A DNA stretch of 64,000 nt, from contig CAKQTC010000003.1 of NCBI GenBank assembly GCA_934274515.1, positions 62,001-126,000 on the forward strand. The letters run 5' to 3'. Under the pieces are notes generated by a model that saw only the letters and a list, made by a program, of their open reading frames with translations, was not told the origin of the DNA and did not search any database. The DNA comes from an uncultured Clostridia bacterium. GTDB lineage: Bacteria > Bacillota > Clostridia > Christensenellales > DTU072. Shown one piece after another: positions 1 through 9,164 of this stretch. Position 1 is the stretch's first letter; the number at the start of each line of letters is the position of its first letter. Position numbers and translations under genes: made by a program.

Positions 1-1
1 A

Positions 2-3000
2 GATATAAGAAGTTACGATTACGTCAATTTATTCGTATCAATCGGTATTAAAGAATTAGCGACGAACTATGCCATCGATTTGGGAGAGTTCGAAGACGGC
101 GTTTGGGCATCGTATTCGCTTAATTCCGAAGAGGCGACCAAAAGCAGGCTCGTCGAAGACGGAGAGGATAAAAACGGTTTCAGTCTTTCCCACTACGTCT
201 TTTACGGTGATTTTGAAGTAACAGCACCGATTATCGACGTCGATTTGTCGGAGTTTAGGTTAGCAAATGAAGGCTGTTATTACGGCGAAATCGCGTCGAG
301 CGAAGAAATCGATTATTCTAGCGTAAACCTCGTCGGCAGCAATTTGGCGACGATTAAAGGCATTGCGCTTACTTGGGACGTATCCACGGGACTTGAAAAG
401 TGGAGAATAAAGGTTGTTTCGTCCGAAAAAGAGATGAACGATAATGACGGGTATAATTACATTTACGTGCTTATGCGGCTCGCGACGGAAGGAAGTAACG
501 GCGATTATCAAGACGCGAACGGGAGATACTACGCTACTTATACGCAAACGATTTATGCAAAAGATTACTACGTCATAAGTTCGATATACTATCGTCGAGT
601 AGGCGAAGCAACCGCACAAAAAGCGAGCAATATGACAAACGGCGAGACCGACGTTAAAATATCTTCCGGCGGAATCGAAATCGGTATTGCGAAAATAAGG
701 TTGCAAGAGCCTGTGCTTTACGTTGTAAACAGGGTAAAAGTTTATCTTAATCTTATCGATTATTCCGAGAACAAGTTCTACGACGGGACGACCGACGTGC
801 TTAACTCGACTCGTGACGCAAATGCGACGGCGGAATTAAAACAAAGCGAAGGCAGCGGAGTGTTGTCCGACGTTATTAAAGCGCGGTTCAAAGCGGAAAC
901 GGGCAGAGAAATAGAAAATATTCTCCAATACGATTTAGATTTTTATTTTGATCCGATTTATAAAATTTGCTATTCGGGATATATGGCGGACATCGGTGTA
1001 GACGAAAAAAAGATGATTTATTGCCAAAGTTTGAACTTTAACTTCAACAAAGGCTCGATTTCCGGTGACGTTGCCGACCTTATACGCGAAAGTTACGATT
1101 TTTCCGATTTAAGCGGAATTTTGCGTAAAGACGATAGAGAACAAACGCTTTACGGAAGGATAAACAGAAGGATACTCGACCTTAAAGTTCTTAAAAATCC
1201 CGACAGAATAACAGACCCCGCCGCTCCGGGATATTCGGCGAGTCCTTATCAACGCGGATATAACTCCGACGCGTACGTTGCTTTAAGAGTAGCGCGTTAT
1301 AGCGACGTATTCGGCGGAAAGAATCTTTTAGAACATTATAATACAGAAAGCATCAGTAAAAAAACTATATCGAGCGGTCACGAATATTATGCGGATTTAT
1401 ACTACGTTTACGGAATAGGCAGATTTGAAAGAAAAGGCGGATACTCGTTCTATTCGGATCTTCCCGAAGTTTTTAACGGCGTAAGTTATATTTTCGTAGA
1501 GATAGAAGGTAAGGGCGAAAGAGAAAATCACGGCTTTTTGGAGACGGAAATCAGAAAAGAAGGTTTCGACTGGAAAGGAACGTTCCTAGAAAAGTATTAT
1601 AACGACGCCGACTATTATCCGTTTACCGAAAAAGAAGGCGGAACGGAAAACATCGATTTGACAAAATTCATCGACTGGGCGAATTCGTATGTCAAAGATA
1701 AAGCCAGCGGAGCGTGGTTACGCACGTCGATAACGAGAGAATCCAACGCCGGAGAATATTTGATTGCGATTGCGGAAAATCTAGGCGTGCTTAATTACAG
1801 TATAGTTTTGTCAAACGAATTGACGGACGAAAATATTGACGGTACGGAAATCGGGTTTGAAATTACAAAAATCGTGCAAGATCCGAACGTGGTTTTTTCC
1901 ACTAACCCTACGATAACTTATTCTTACGATAAAACGGACAAAATCGAAAGGCTTTGTACGGAAGATACGGAAAACTCTTATATTACGTTTACCAACCACA
2001 GAGATTATCAATTTATCAGAAGTTGGGCAGAGTTCGATGATTTTATTAACGGGAAACGCGTGGCGAATTTCAAAAAAATGATAAAAGTCATCGGTTATGA
2101 GATTAACTGGGAAGACGCGGACGTGATGGATAAAAAGGTGTACGACCCGGTAGAATTTGACAGCGATATAACGAATATTCGCAGAGCGGGACAGTATACT
2201 TTGGAAGTTACCACGCCCGAAACTGATAACTATAAATCTGTTACTACAAGGATTATGCTTGTAGTGGAAAGAGCGAAAGTAGTCGTCTATACCACCATAG
2301 GCGTGCGCACGTATATGTCGAATTACAGTTCGTCGAACGAAGTGTCGTTTGACGGTTCGTATCGGATTCTTGCCGCAACCGAACTCGATCGGTTTGCCGC
2401 ATATATAGACGAAAACGAGTTCGAATTTGTCGAAGCAGGCACGCAAGGCGCGATTAAGGCGTACGTTCGGTATAAAGACGAAGACGAGTCCGGACTAGGT
2501 ACGATATACGATACGTCGGCAATCAGAGTATATTACATCGGGTTCATGAACGGCGATGATTTCGGAAATAACTTTAACGACAAACAAGCGAAGGTTACCG
2601 TTGACTCATCGAGTTTTTTCGTCAATAACAAGTACATTGACCAAGCAGGAGTGAAGAAAGGCGCGATAACCGCATCCGAAGCGTACGTAAGAGATTACTC
2701 GTTTACATACATAAGTGCGGATTTGTATGTAAAAAGACAGTCGCTTACACTTGAAGTAGACGGCAATCAGCACGTTTTCTACGACGGAACAAATCTGTCG
2801 CCCGTAAATAGAGTTACCATCGAAGACGGAACGGACGCCCCGGCAAACGTTAAACAAACGGTAGTGGGTTATTTCTCGAAGCAAAAAGTCGGCGGCGGAT
2901 ACAAATACAACGTTTTGGTTCGGAACGCAGGCAGTTTAGTCGTTGCGGAAATGGCGAGGAACGAAAACGATTTAAGAGATTATTACTATTATTTTGAAGA

Positions 3001-6000
3001 GTTTTACGACGAAACGAATGCGCCAATCGAAGTTAAGCGCGTCGGGACGAGAATGTGGTTCGTTAAAGGCGGACAAGAGATAAAACTTTATAACAGCGGA
3101 TTATTGTACTATTACTATCCCGGCAACGACAAAGAAAAGACGAAAGTTTATATTACGCATAAAGAAATAGCAATATATACCGACGGAACTCGTCATTACT
3201 ACTACGACGATAACGACGCGAGTACCGCCAAAATTTATTTATCGAGAACTATCGAGCCCGATTTTGACCTTACGGCAATGGAAGACGTAGGCGGAGTAAT
3301 GACCGAAGTAAGAGTTTCTTACGTCGATGCGGTTGACGGAAAAAATATTTATCTCGAAATGGTTGAGAAAAGCGGCGTAAGCAGTAAAGAAACCGTGCAA
3401 AACGTTTTCTATGACGAAAACGATAATATCGGCGGCTATATTCTTAGAGTGAACGCCGTACCGGGCGAAGGCGCGAGTTCCACAAACTATAAAGACAGTA
3501 AGACGTATACCGTGTTCCTTGCGGTAGACGTTTTGACGATAGATTTGCTCGACCATAGCGAAAAGGGAACGACGGGCGCAACGATTAACCCGATGTGGAA
3601 TTCGGTTTATTACGGTAAATATATGGACGACAAATACGTCGGAGAAAAATATATGCTACGCGAGTTTACCGATTATTACAAGGGAATTGCCGGAGAAAGA
3701 ACCGTTAAACTCGGCGGAAACTGGGCAAAGAGCGAGATAGCGACAAATGACGACGGACTGCCGATGTTTGCGTATTATTCGGCATACGGGCTGGATTTGA
3801 GCATACCCGAAAAGGCCGATAAGTTTATCGGGTATCAACAAGGTAACGCTGCGGACTTCGTGTACGCCAACCACGTCAATGCGTCAATCAGCGACGCCGG
3901 GCTTTACGTTATCCTTATTAAAGTGACGATAAGCGACGCCGTGGAAGCAGCGGGAGTGGGCGAAAACTTCGTCAATATGAGAAAGAATTTGAAGTTTGCG
4001 ACCAACGAAGCGCAAGCCGATTTTAACGGCGTAAGACCGGTCGCGAGCAACGAATACGAAACGTATTTCGTGCTATATCTCAATATGGAACGTTCGACCG
4101 ACATCGAATTGAAAGAAATTGCCGGGAGCGGCGTAACGCGAAACGATAAAGCAAGCGGCGAAGGCTATAAAGGCACGTTTACAAAAATATACAATTCAAA
4201 GAAAATCGAATTCCGCGAAACGCTTAAAGTTACGGGACAAGCGTCCGACAACGGAGAAATTCTCGGAGTTAAGGCATATATGCTCACCGCTTTGGACGGT
4301 GGAAACCGTTATGATTATTTGGAAAACGGTATGGTGGGAGAATGGGAAAACAAAATCGATTTAAGTTTGACGCACGTCAATAATTTCTTTATAGAATACG
4401 TAGTAAATGCGACGGGCGAAGAGAATTATAATAACAATTTTGCCACGATTAAGAGCGTATATCGCGTCGAAATAAAGCCGAAAGACTTAAAGGTAATCGT
4501 AAACGTTATTGATGAAGAAAGCGGAACGGCGACAAGCGATCCGGAAAAAATTAAGCAATACAGCAATAAAAATTACGGACAAAAGAATTCGGAAGTAGAA
4601 AACAAGTTTATCGTTACGTTCTCCGGTTGGGAAGGCTCTGACGAGAAAAACCTATTGCATACAATCACGACGATGCCGAAACTTGACTGGAAAAGGGGAG
4701 GGCTAAGCGTTGAAAACGACGTAGACGGACGAACGAGAAACGCCGGTACCGACTATTCGCTTTATGCGAAAGGCGGTAAACTGCCCGTTACTCAAATCAG
4801 CGTGTTCGGCGAAACGATCACGTACGAAGACTACGTGTTCAATTACGATACGAGTATCCCGTTTGAGATTAAAAAACTTAAAATGATAATCGGGCAAAAC
4901 AACCCCGGCGTGATGATCGACGAAGAAAAAGTGTACGAAGGCAAGACGCTGGTTCCCGAAATAAAAAGATACGGTTGGGACGGTAAACCGTTGGATAGCG
5001 GCGAAGACGCAAACTATAAAAAGAGTATAGTTTACATCGGGCTTATAGAGAACTACGTTCCCGAAAAGGAATATACCGAAAACGACACTAATCAAGGTGT
5101 CAAAAACGCGGTAAACGTCGGGTATTATTTGTTCCGCATATTTATCGGCGACAGTAAGAACTACGAAGGCATAGACGGCGAATTCTACTGGGTGTTCAAA
5201 ATAACGAAGAGCGACTTATATTTGTACTTTACCGACGAAAATAACTCGATAGTAAGCGGAAGCGGACTTGCGCGTAAGACGTATGACGGGACAAAGAGCA
5301 ATTATCCCGAATTTTACGCGAAATATGAAGGATTTAAGGGCGAAGACAACGTTGCGTCCAACAAAACAATGCAGCGAATTAAGTTTAGAATTCCGGAACT
5401 TTACGCAGGATACTATAACGGTATTCCCGTCCTCGGACTTATAAATCCGTTATACGTTTTTATAGATAAGGAAACGGGCGAAGAATTAAGAAACGCCGAC
5501 GGTTCGCCTTACACGCCCGTAAACGCCGGAACGTATTACGTTAAACTCGTGCAAAACGAAGGAGTTTACGGCTATGCCGACAACTATAACGTAATAGTTG
5601 CATATAATTCGGATGTTACGACGGGAAAAATCTTGTATCCGGAACTCATCGTAGACAAGCGTGCGGTTACCGTAAGTTATGTGGAAAACACAAACGATAA
5701 AATCACGAAAGTATACGACGGAACCGACGCGGTGTTGGCGGGTAGCGTGTCTGCGCCGAACGGAACGACGGCAGGAAACTACTCGTTTAACAGACAAACG
5801 GCGAACGTCGGACTTATATCCGGTGACTTCATTAGTTTGAAGATAAATTACAGTTCGAGTAAGTATGCGCGTAAAACCGTCTACGACAAATACGACGTAA
5901 GGAGCGATATAGACGTATATCTGCACGTCGAAGAAATTCTTGTGGGCGACGACGCGGAAAACTATAAACTCGACTTCGACAATTCTTCTACTTATACCGA

Positions 6001-7702
6001 ATACGGCGTCAAATATATAAAACTTTGCGGCGCGATTACTCCTGCTACGGGTACGGTTAAATTTTTCAATAAAGACGGACAAAGCACGTCTAATTTGAGG
6101 GTAGAATACAACGGCGAAAAACAAGACGTAAACATTAAAGTGTACGGTGTAAACGATGAAGTTTTGGTACCGATTACCGAAGAAAACGGCGTGACGGTAG
6201 GCGACTATTCCGTGACGTATAAATCTGCCACTTACGAAAGTTCGGACGCGCCGAAAGATTGCGGAAGGTACGACGTCGTGGTTTCTATCGTAAATAAAAA
6301 CTACGTAGGTTCTCTTACCGCATCTCTCGAAATAATCCAAGCGCAAGTCGAGATTACGTTCGGCGGAGAAGGAACTCAGATTTACGGAAACATTACTACG
6401 GGGCTTACCGCAATAGCGACGGGCGTCGGCGGATACACGCGTATTCTCGACGTGCAGTATTACACGATAGGCGAGAACGGCGAAGCGGACGAACTTGTTT
6501 CCGACATCTCGCTCGCGCCGGCAGGCGAGTATATAGCCGTTGCAATCCACGATTCCGATGCAGGGGATAACTTTGCATATAAACGCGCGACAGAATCGTT
6601 TACCGTGCGTAGACGCGATGCGGACATTAAATACGACGTCGCGCCGATATATAAGTATACGGGCGTGTCGATAAAAATTGAAATGTATTTTAACGATTAC
6701 GGAACGAAACGTTATCCGAAACTGATTTTCGACCGTTCAGTCGGAGGCGACGAGTGGCAACCCGCCAATTACGATTACGATGAAAACGGCAAGATCGTCA
6801 ACATCGGAAACAATCCGTCGGATGCGGGCAAGTACAGGGTTAAAGCGTATGAGATTTTGGATAACTTCATTATCGGCGAATCCGAATGGGCATATTTCGA
6901 AATAGAAAAAGCGTCGCTTACCATAGAAACGAAAGATATTTTGATAAATGAAGGCGAGAGTTACGATATAGAAGCGGTGCTGCAAAACAGTCTTACCGAC
7001 GATCCGTTGTCCTCCGTCGTAAGCGGCTTGAAATTCAAATATTACGACACGAATACGGGAGCGCAACTCGCAGATAAACCGACTGCGCCCGGAACGTATA
7101 AAGTCGTTGGTTACGGAGCAAGTGCGGAAAACTATACGATTAACTACACGTTCGGTATTTTGACGATATATCAAACCAAAATTACGGCGGAAAGCGGCGC
7201 GGGTGCCGGCGATGTCAGCGTAGACATCGAAGGGTCGTTTACTTCGGGTACGAAGATAAGCGTAGATAAAAAACAAAGTAAAGATTACTCGGATATAAAT
7301 ACGGCGTTTGAGTCGTTCAAACAAACGAACGAAGAATACAGAAATAAGCAACTAAACGATATTTTCGTGTTCTCTTACGGAGATTACGTTGCGTCTACAA
7401 AACAATCGGGTAGTACTTTTAGGGTTTATGCGCCTAATTTGTTCGGAGCAAATATTTCGGATGCCGAAGAGATATCCGTTGCAGTTCTTGCCTCCGACGG
7501 AAGCATTAAGGTCGTAAAAGCACAAAAAGAAGGAGAATATCTTAAATTTAGTACCGACGAACAAATGATAAAGGCGGTAAGCGTAATATCGACAACGAAA
7601 GACGAACGCTCAAACGCATACGACTGGGTGCTGTATCTCGGAATTGCATTGAGCGCGTTGGTTCTCGGACTGGCGATATTTATAGTGGTGAAAAAAGCAT
7701 AA
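2..7702 (+). CDS. Giant MBG/YDG-repeat surface protein, C-terminally membrane anchored (5' end outside window)
   Basis: The reading frame is open from base 2, so the true start lies upstream; 2566 residues are visible. The protein is a string of beta-rich modules with repeated Y-D-G-T or Y-x-G motifs (coding near 777, 2780, 4920, 5280, 5710 and 6110), typical of MBG and YDG Ig-like stalk domains in bacterial adhesins. It is acidic, tyrosine-rich and almost free of cysteine. The last 25 or so residues form one hydrophobic helix ending in K-K-A, with no LPXTG motif, so I infer an extracellular stalk held by a C-terminal transmembrane helix rather than by sortase. A domain of about 115 residues just before the helix is shared with the next gene. 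The stop codon directly abuts the next ATG, so the two are probably co-translated. Ligand and exact domain count are unknown; the surface role is inferred from domain type. Confidence 0.85.
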   Translation, partial: DIRSYDYVNLFVSIGIKELATNYAIDLGEFEDGVWASYSLNSEEATKSRLVEDGEDKNGFSLSHYVFYGDFEVTAPIIDVDLSEFRLANEGCYYGEIASSEEIDYSSVNLVGSNLATIKGIALTWDVSTGLEKWRIKVVSSEKEMNDNDGYNYIYVLMRLATEGSNGDYQDANGRYYATYTQTIYAKDYYVISSIYYRRVGEATAQKASNMTNGETDVKISSGGIEIGIAKIRLQEPVLYVVNRVKVYLNLIDYSENKFYDGTTDVLNSTRDANATAELKQSEGSGVLSDVIKARFKAETGREIENILQYDLDFYFDPIYKICYSGYMADIGVDEKKMIYCQSLNFNFNKGSISGDVADLIRESYDFSDLSGILRKDDREQTLYGRINRRILDLKVLKNPDRITDPAAPGYSASPYQRGYNSDAYVALRVARYSDVFGGKNLLEHYNTESISKKTISSGHEYYADLYYVYGIGRFERKGGYSFYSDLPEVFNGVSYIFVEIEGKGERENHGFLETEIRKEGFDWKGTFLEKYYNDADYYPFTEKEGGTENIDLTKFIDWANSYVKDKASGAWLRTSITRESNAGEYLIAIAENLGVLNYSIVLSNELTDENIDGTEIGFEITKIVQDPNVVFSTNPTITYSYDKTDKIERLCTEDTENSYITFTNHRDYQFIRSWAEFDDFINGKRVANFKKMIKVIGYEINWEDADVMDKKVYDPVEFDSDITNIRRAGQYTLEVTTPETDNYKSVTTRIMLVVERAKVVVYTTIGVRTYMSNYSSSNEVSFDGSYRILAATELDRFAAYIDENEFEFVEAGTQGAIKAYVRYKDEDESGLGTIYDTSAIRVYYIGFMNGDDFGNNFNDKQAKVTVDSSSFFVNNKYIDQAGVKKGAITASEAYVRDYSFTYISADLYVKRQSLTLEVDGNQHVFYDGTNLSPVNRVTIEDGTDAPANVKQTVVGYFSKQKVGGGYKYNVLVRNAGSLVVAEMARNENDLRDYYYYFEEFYDETNAPIEVKRVGTRMWFVKGGQEIKLYNSGLLYYYYPGNDKEKTKVYITHKEIAIYTDGTRHYYYDDNDASTAKIYLSRTIEPDFDLTAMEDVGGVMTEVRVSYVDAVDGKNIYLEMVEKSGVSSKETVQNVFYDENDNIGGYILRVNAVPGEGASSTNYKDSKTYTVFLAVDVLTIDLLDHSEKGTTGATINPMWNSVYYGKYMDDKYVGEKYMLREFTDYYKGIAGERTVKLGGNWAKSEIATNDDGLPMFAYYSAYGLDLSIPEKADKFIGYQQGNAADFVYANHVNASISDAGLYVILIKVTISDAVEAAGVGENFVNMRKNLKFATNEAQADFNGVRPVASNEYETYFVLYLNMERSTDIELKEIAGSGVTRNDKASGEGYKGTFTKIYNSKKIEFRETLKVTGQASDNGEILGVKAYMLTALDGGNRYDYLENGMVGEWENKIDLSLTHVNNFFIEYVVNATGEENYNNNFATIKSVYRVEIKPKDLKVIVNVIDEESGTATSDPEKIKQYSNKNYGQKNSEVENKFIVTFSGWEGSDEKNLLHTITTMPKLDWKRGGLSVENDVDGRTRNAGTDYSLYAKGGKLPVTQISVFGETITYEDYVFNYDTSIPFEIKKLKMIIGQNNPGVMIDEEKVYEGKTLVPEIKRYGWDGKPLDSGEDANYKKSIVYIGLIENYVPEKEYTENDTNQGVKNAVNVGYYLFRIFIGDSKNYEGIDGEFYWVFKITKSDLYLYFTDENNSIVSGSGLARKTYDGTKSNYPEFYAKYEGFKGEDNVASNKTMQRIKFRIPELYAGYYNGIPVLGLINPLYVFIDKETGEELRNADGSPYTPVNAGTYYVKLVQNEGVYGYADNYNVIVAYNSDVTTGKILYPELIVDKRAVTVSYVENTNDKITKVYDGTDAVLAGSVSAPNGTTAGNYSFNRQTANVGLISGDFISLKINYSSSKYARKTVYDKYDVRSDIDVYLHVEEILVGDDAENYKLDFDNSSTYTEYGVKYIKLCGAITPATGTVKFFNKDGQSTSNLRVEYNGEKQDVNIKVYGVNDEVLVPITEENGVTVGDYSVTYKSATYESSDAPKDCGRYDVVVSIVNKNYVGSLTASLEIIQAQVEITFGGEGTQIYGNITTGLTAIATGVGGYTRILDVQYYTIGENGEADELVSDISLAPAGEYIAVAIHDSDAGDNFAYKRATESFTVRRRDADIKYDVAPIYKYTGVSIKIEMYFNDYGTKRYPKLIFDRSVGGDEWQPANYDYDENGKIVNIGNNPSDAGKYRVKAYEILDNFIIGESEWAYFEIEKASLTIETKDILINEGESYDIEAVLQNSLTDDPLSSVVSGLKFKYYDTNTGAQLADKPTAPGTYKVVGYGASAENYTINYTFGILTIYQTKITAESGAGAGDVSVDIEGSFTSGTKISVDKKQSKDYSDINTAFESFKQTNEEYRNKQLNDIFVFSYGDYVASTKQSGSTFRVYAPNLFGANISDAEEISVAVLASDGSIKVVKAQKEGEYLKFSTDEQMIKAVSVISTTKDERSNAYDWVLYLGIALSALVLGLAIFIVVKKA

Positions 7703-8935
7703 ATGGGAACGACAAACAAAATATTTTTGAAAATACTCTTAACGGTCGCGGCGATTTTTATCGCCGCAACCGTTGCAATCTGTTGTTTAGGCGGTAAAGA
7801 AACGGCTGTCGCGTTTTCGCCCGAAAAAAAATTTATGGCGGAACAAACGTCAAAAATTACGTATTGCGGCGCAGATTATCTATACGACGAAACGCTAAAA
7901 AATACGTTTTTAGACGCATTTTCTTTCAAAATCGGCGATACGGTTTTTGAGCCGGATTATGAAAAAGTGACAGTAGAACCTGCGGTAGAAAAGGCGATTG
8001 CGCCCGGTAAAAAGTATAAATGTTCGTTCGTTTATACAGACGAAGGAAACACTTTTAAGACAGATACCGTTTTCTTCGATATCAGTAAAGCAAAAGTTAC
8101 GGTAACCGCCTTGCTAAACGGAAAAACCGAACTCACAATAGACGAAAGGGATGCTAACAAGATATCGGTAGTTTACGACTACGCTTGCGACGTTAAGTCG
8201 GACGTCAGGTCGGAAACGATAAACGGGATACAGGTTCATACGCTTTCGGACAGAGTTTTGACGTTTCCGGCAATAGTTCAAAACATTCCGACCGACCCCG
8301 TCAAGAACTGTAAAATCGTAGCCGGCAACGCACAAAGTTTTTATTACGATTTTTATTACGTCCCGTCTATATTGAACGTCGTGAGAACGGTCGTTCCCGA
8401 ATTGAAATACGAAACCGAAACTAAAACGGCAGATAATAAGACTAAAACCGAAACTTCGGTAACCCTAATCGGGAGTTTCAGCACGGCGTTTAATCTTTCT
8501 TTCGAGGACATAGGCACAACGAAAACAAGCAAAGAATTCGCCGCGATTTACGCCGAAGCGGAAAAGAAGTACAAGGACGCGGGAAATATTTTACGAGAAA
8601 ACGATACGATTGCTTGTTATTCTTTGGACGTAACTAAGAATGAAAAACCCGTCAGCGACGTAAACGCCACGGTTAGAATCAAGTTCCCCGAAAAGATGTC
8701 GAACAAAAAGTCTTATAGCGTAATCGCGCTGTACAACAACGGTGACAACGATGTCTTATACGCGACGGTTTCGGACGGCTATCTCACGTTTAACGCTACG
8801 GATATGGGCGATTTCATCGTAATTACCCCTGTAGAAGGTATATCCACCACCACGTATATCGCGGTTATAGGAATAGGCATAATAGTCGTTTTGCTCATAG
8901 TTTTCCTAGTCGCGCTATTTAGAAAAAAATATTGA
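7703..8935 (+). CDS. Secreted membrane-anchored protein paired with the giant MBG protein
   Basis: This 410-residue protein starts with an N-terminal hydrophobic segment (about residues 8-30, signal peptide or anchor). Its C-terminal transmembrane helix (about residues 382-405) ends in R-K-K-Y. The extracellular part has two regions: residues 40-140 resemble one MBG-like beta module, and residues 250-375 align with the juxtamembrane region of the preceding giant protein. Shared marks in that domain are G-S-F near its start, a helical A/E/K-rich stretch, and an S-V-x-A-L or S-V-A-V-L strand followed by D-G-x-L/I. The ATG immediately follows the upstream TAA with no spacer and only a weak G-rich ribosome site, which suggests translational coupling. 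A terminator follows at 9000-9027. I recognise no enzyme motif. It could be a small accessory subunit that accompanies the large stalk in the envelope; that is inference. Confidence 0.8.
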   Translation: MGTTNKIFLKILLTVAAIFIAATVAICCLGGKETAVAFSPEKKFMAEQTSKITYCGADYLYDETLKNTFLDAFSFKIGDTVFEPDYEKVTVEPAVEKAIAPGKKYKCSFVYTDEGNTFKTDTVFFDISKAKVTVTALLNGKTELTIDERDANKISVVYDYACDVKSDVRSETINGIQVHTLSDRVLTFPAIVQNIPTDPVKNCKIVAGNAQSFYYDFYYVPSILNVVRTVVPELKYETETKTADNKTKTETSVTLIGSFSTAFNLSFEDIGTTKTSKEFAAIYAEAEKKYKDAGNILRENDTIACYSLDVTKNEKPVSDVNATVRIKFPEKMSNKKSYSVIALYNNGDNDVLYATVSDGYLTFNATDMGDFIVITPVEGISTTTYIAVIGIGIIVVLLIVFLVALFRKKY

Positions 8936-8999
8936 TTTTCAACATAATTCGTTTTGCGAAATTGTTTGATTTTTGTTAAAAATCGTTATAGAGTTTTGA

Positions 9000-9027
9000 C
9001 GTCGTTTTTTGTGAAAACGGCGTTTTT
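9000..9027 (+). terminator. Rho-independent terminator after the MBG gene pair
   Basis: A 9-bp stem (9000-9008 with 9014-9022, including one G-U pair) closes a 5-base loop and is followed by five T (9023-9027). It separates the first two surface genes from the promoter of the giant lipoprotein gene. Confidence 0.8.
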
Positions 9028-9085
9028 AATGTGCTTTATTTGTTTTATCGCGTGTTTTAACTAGTTAAACGTAGCAAAGTCGTTC

Positions 9086-9114
9086 TTGATTTAATGAAAT
9101 ATATATGTTATTAT
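9086..9114 (+). promoter_or_regulatory. Sigma-A type promoter of the giant lipoprotein gene
   Basis: TTGATT (9086-9091) and TATTAT (9109-9114) are separated by exactly 17 bases. The predicted transcript starts near 9121, giving a leader of about 45 bases with a GGAGG ribosome site at 9153-9157. This promoter covers the upstream in-frame ATG at 9105, which therefore cannot be the real start. Confidence 0.75.
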
Positions 9115-9164
9115 ATATTAAAGACAAAAAGGGTGAACTATGCTCTTTTTTCGGAGGTCTTACA

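Noticed and set aside
5486..6550. Long minus-strand open frames opposite the large surface genes, such as this one of 354 codons and another at 9582-10532
   Set aside because: They mirror the biased GAC/GAA/AAC codon use of the + strand genes, read as Arg/Phe/Val-rich nonsense, and have no ribosome sites or homologous motifs.
9105..9164. Start of the giant lipoprotein at ATG 9105
   Set aside because: It lies within the -10 promoter region; the signal peptide and GGAGG support the start at 9165.
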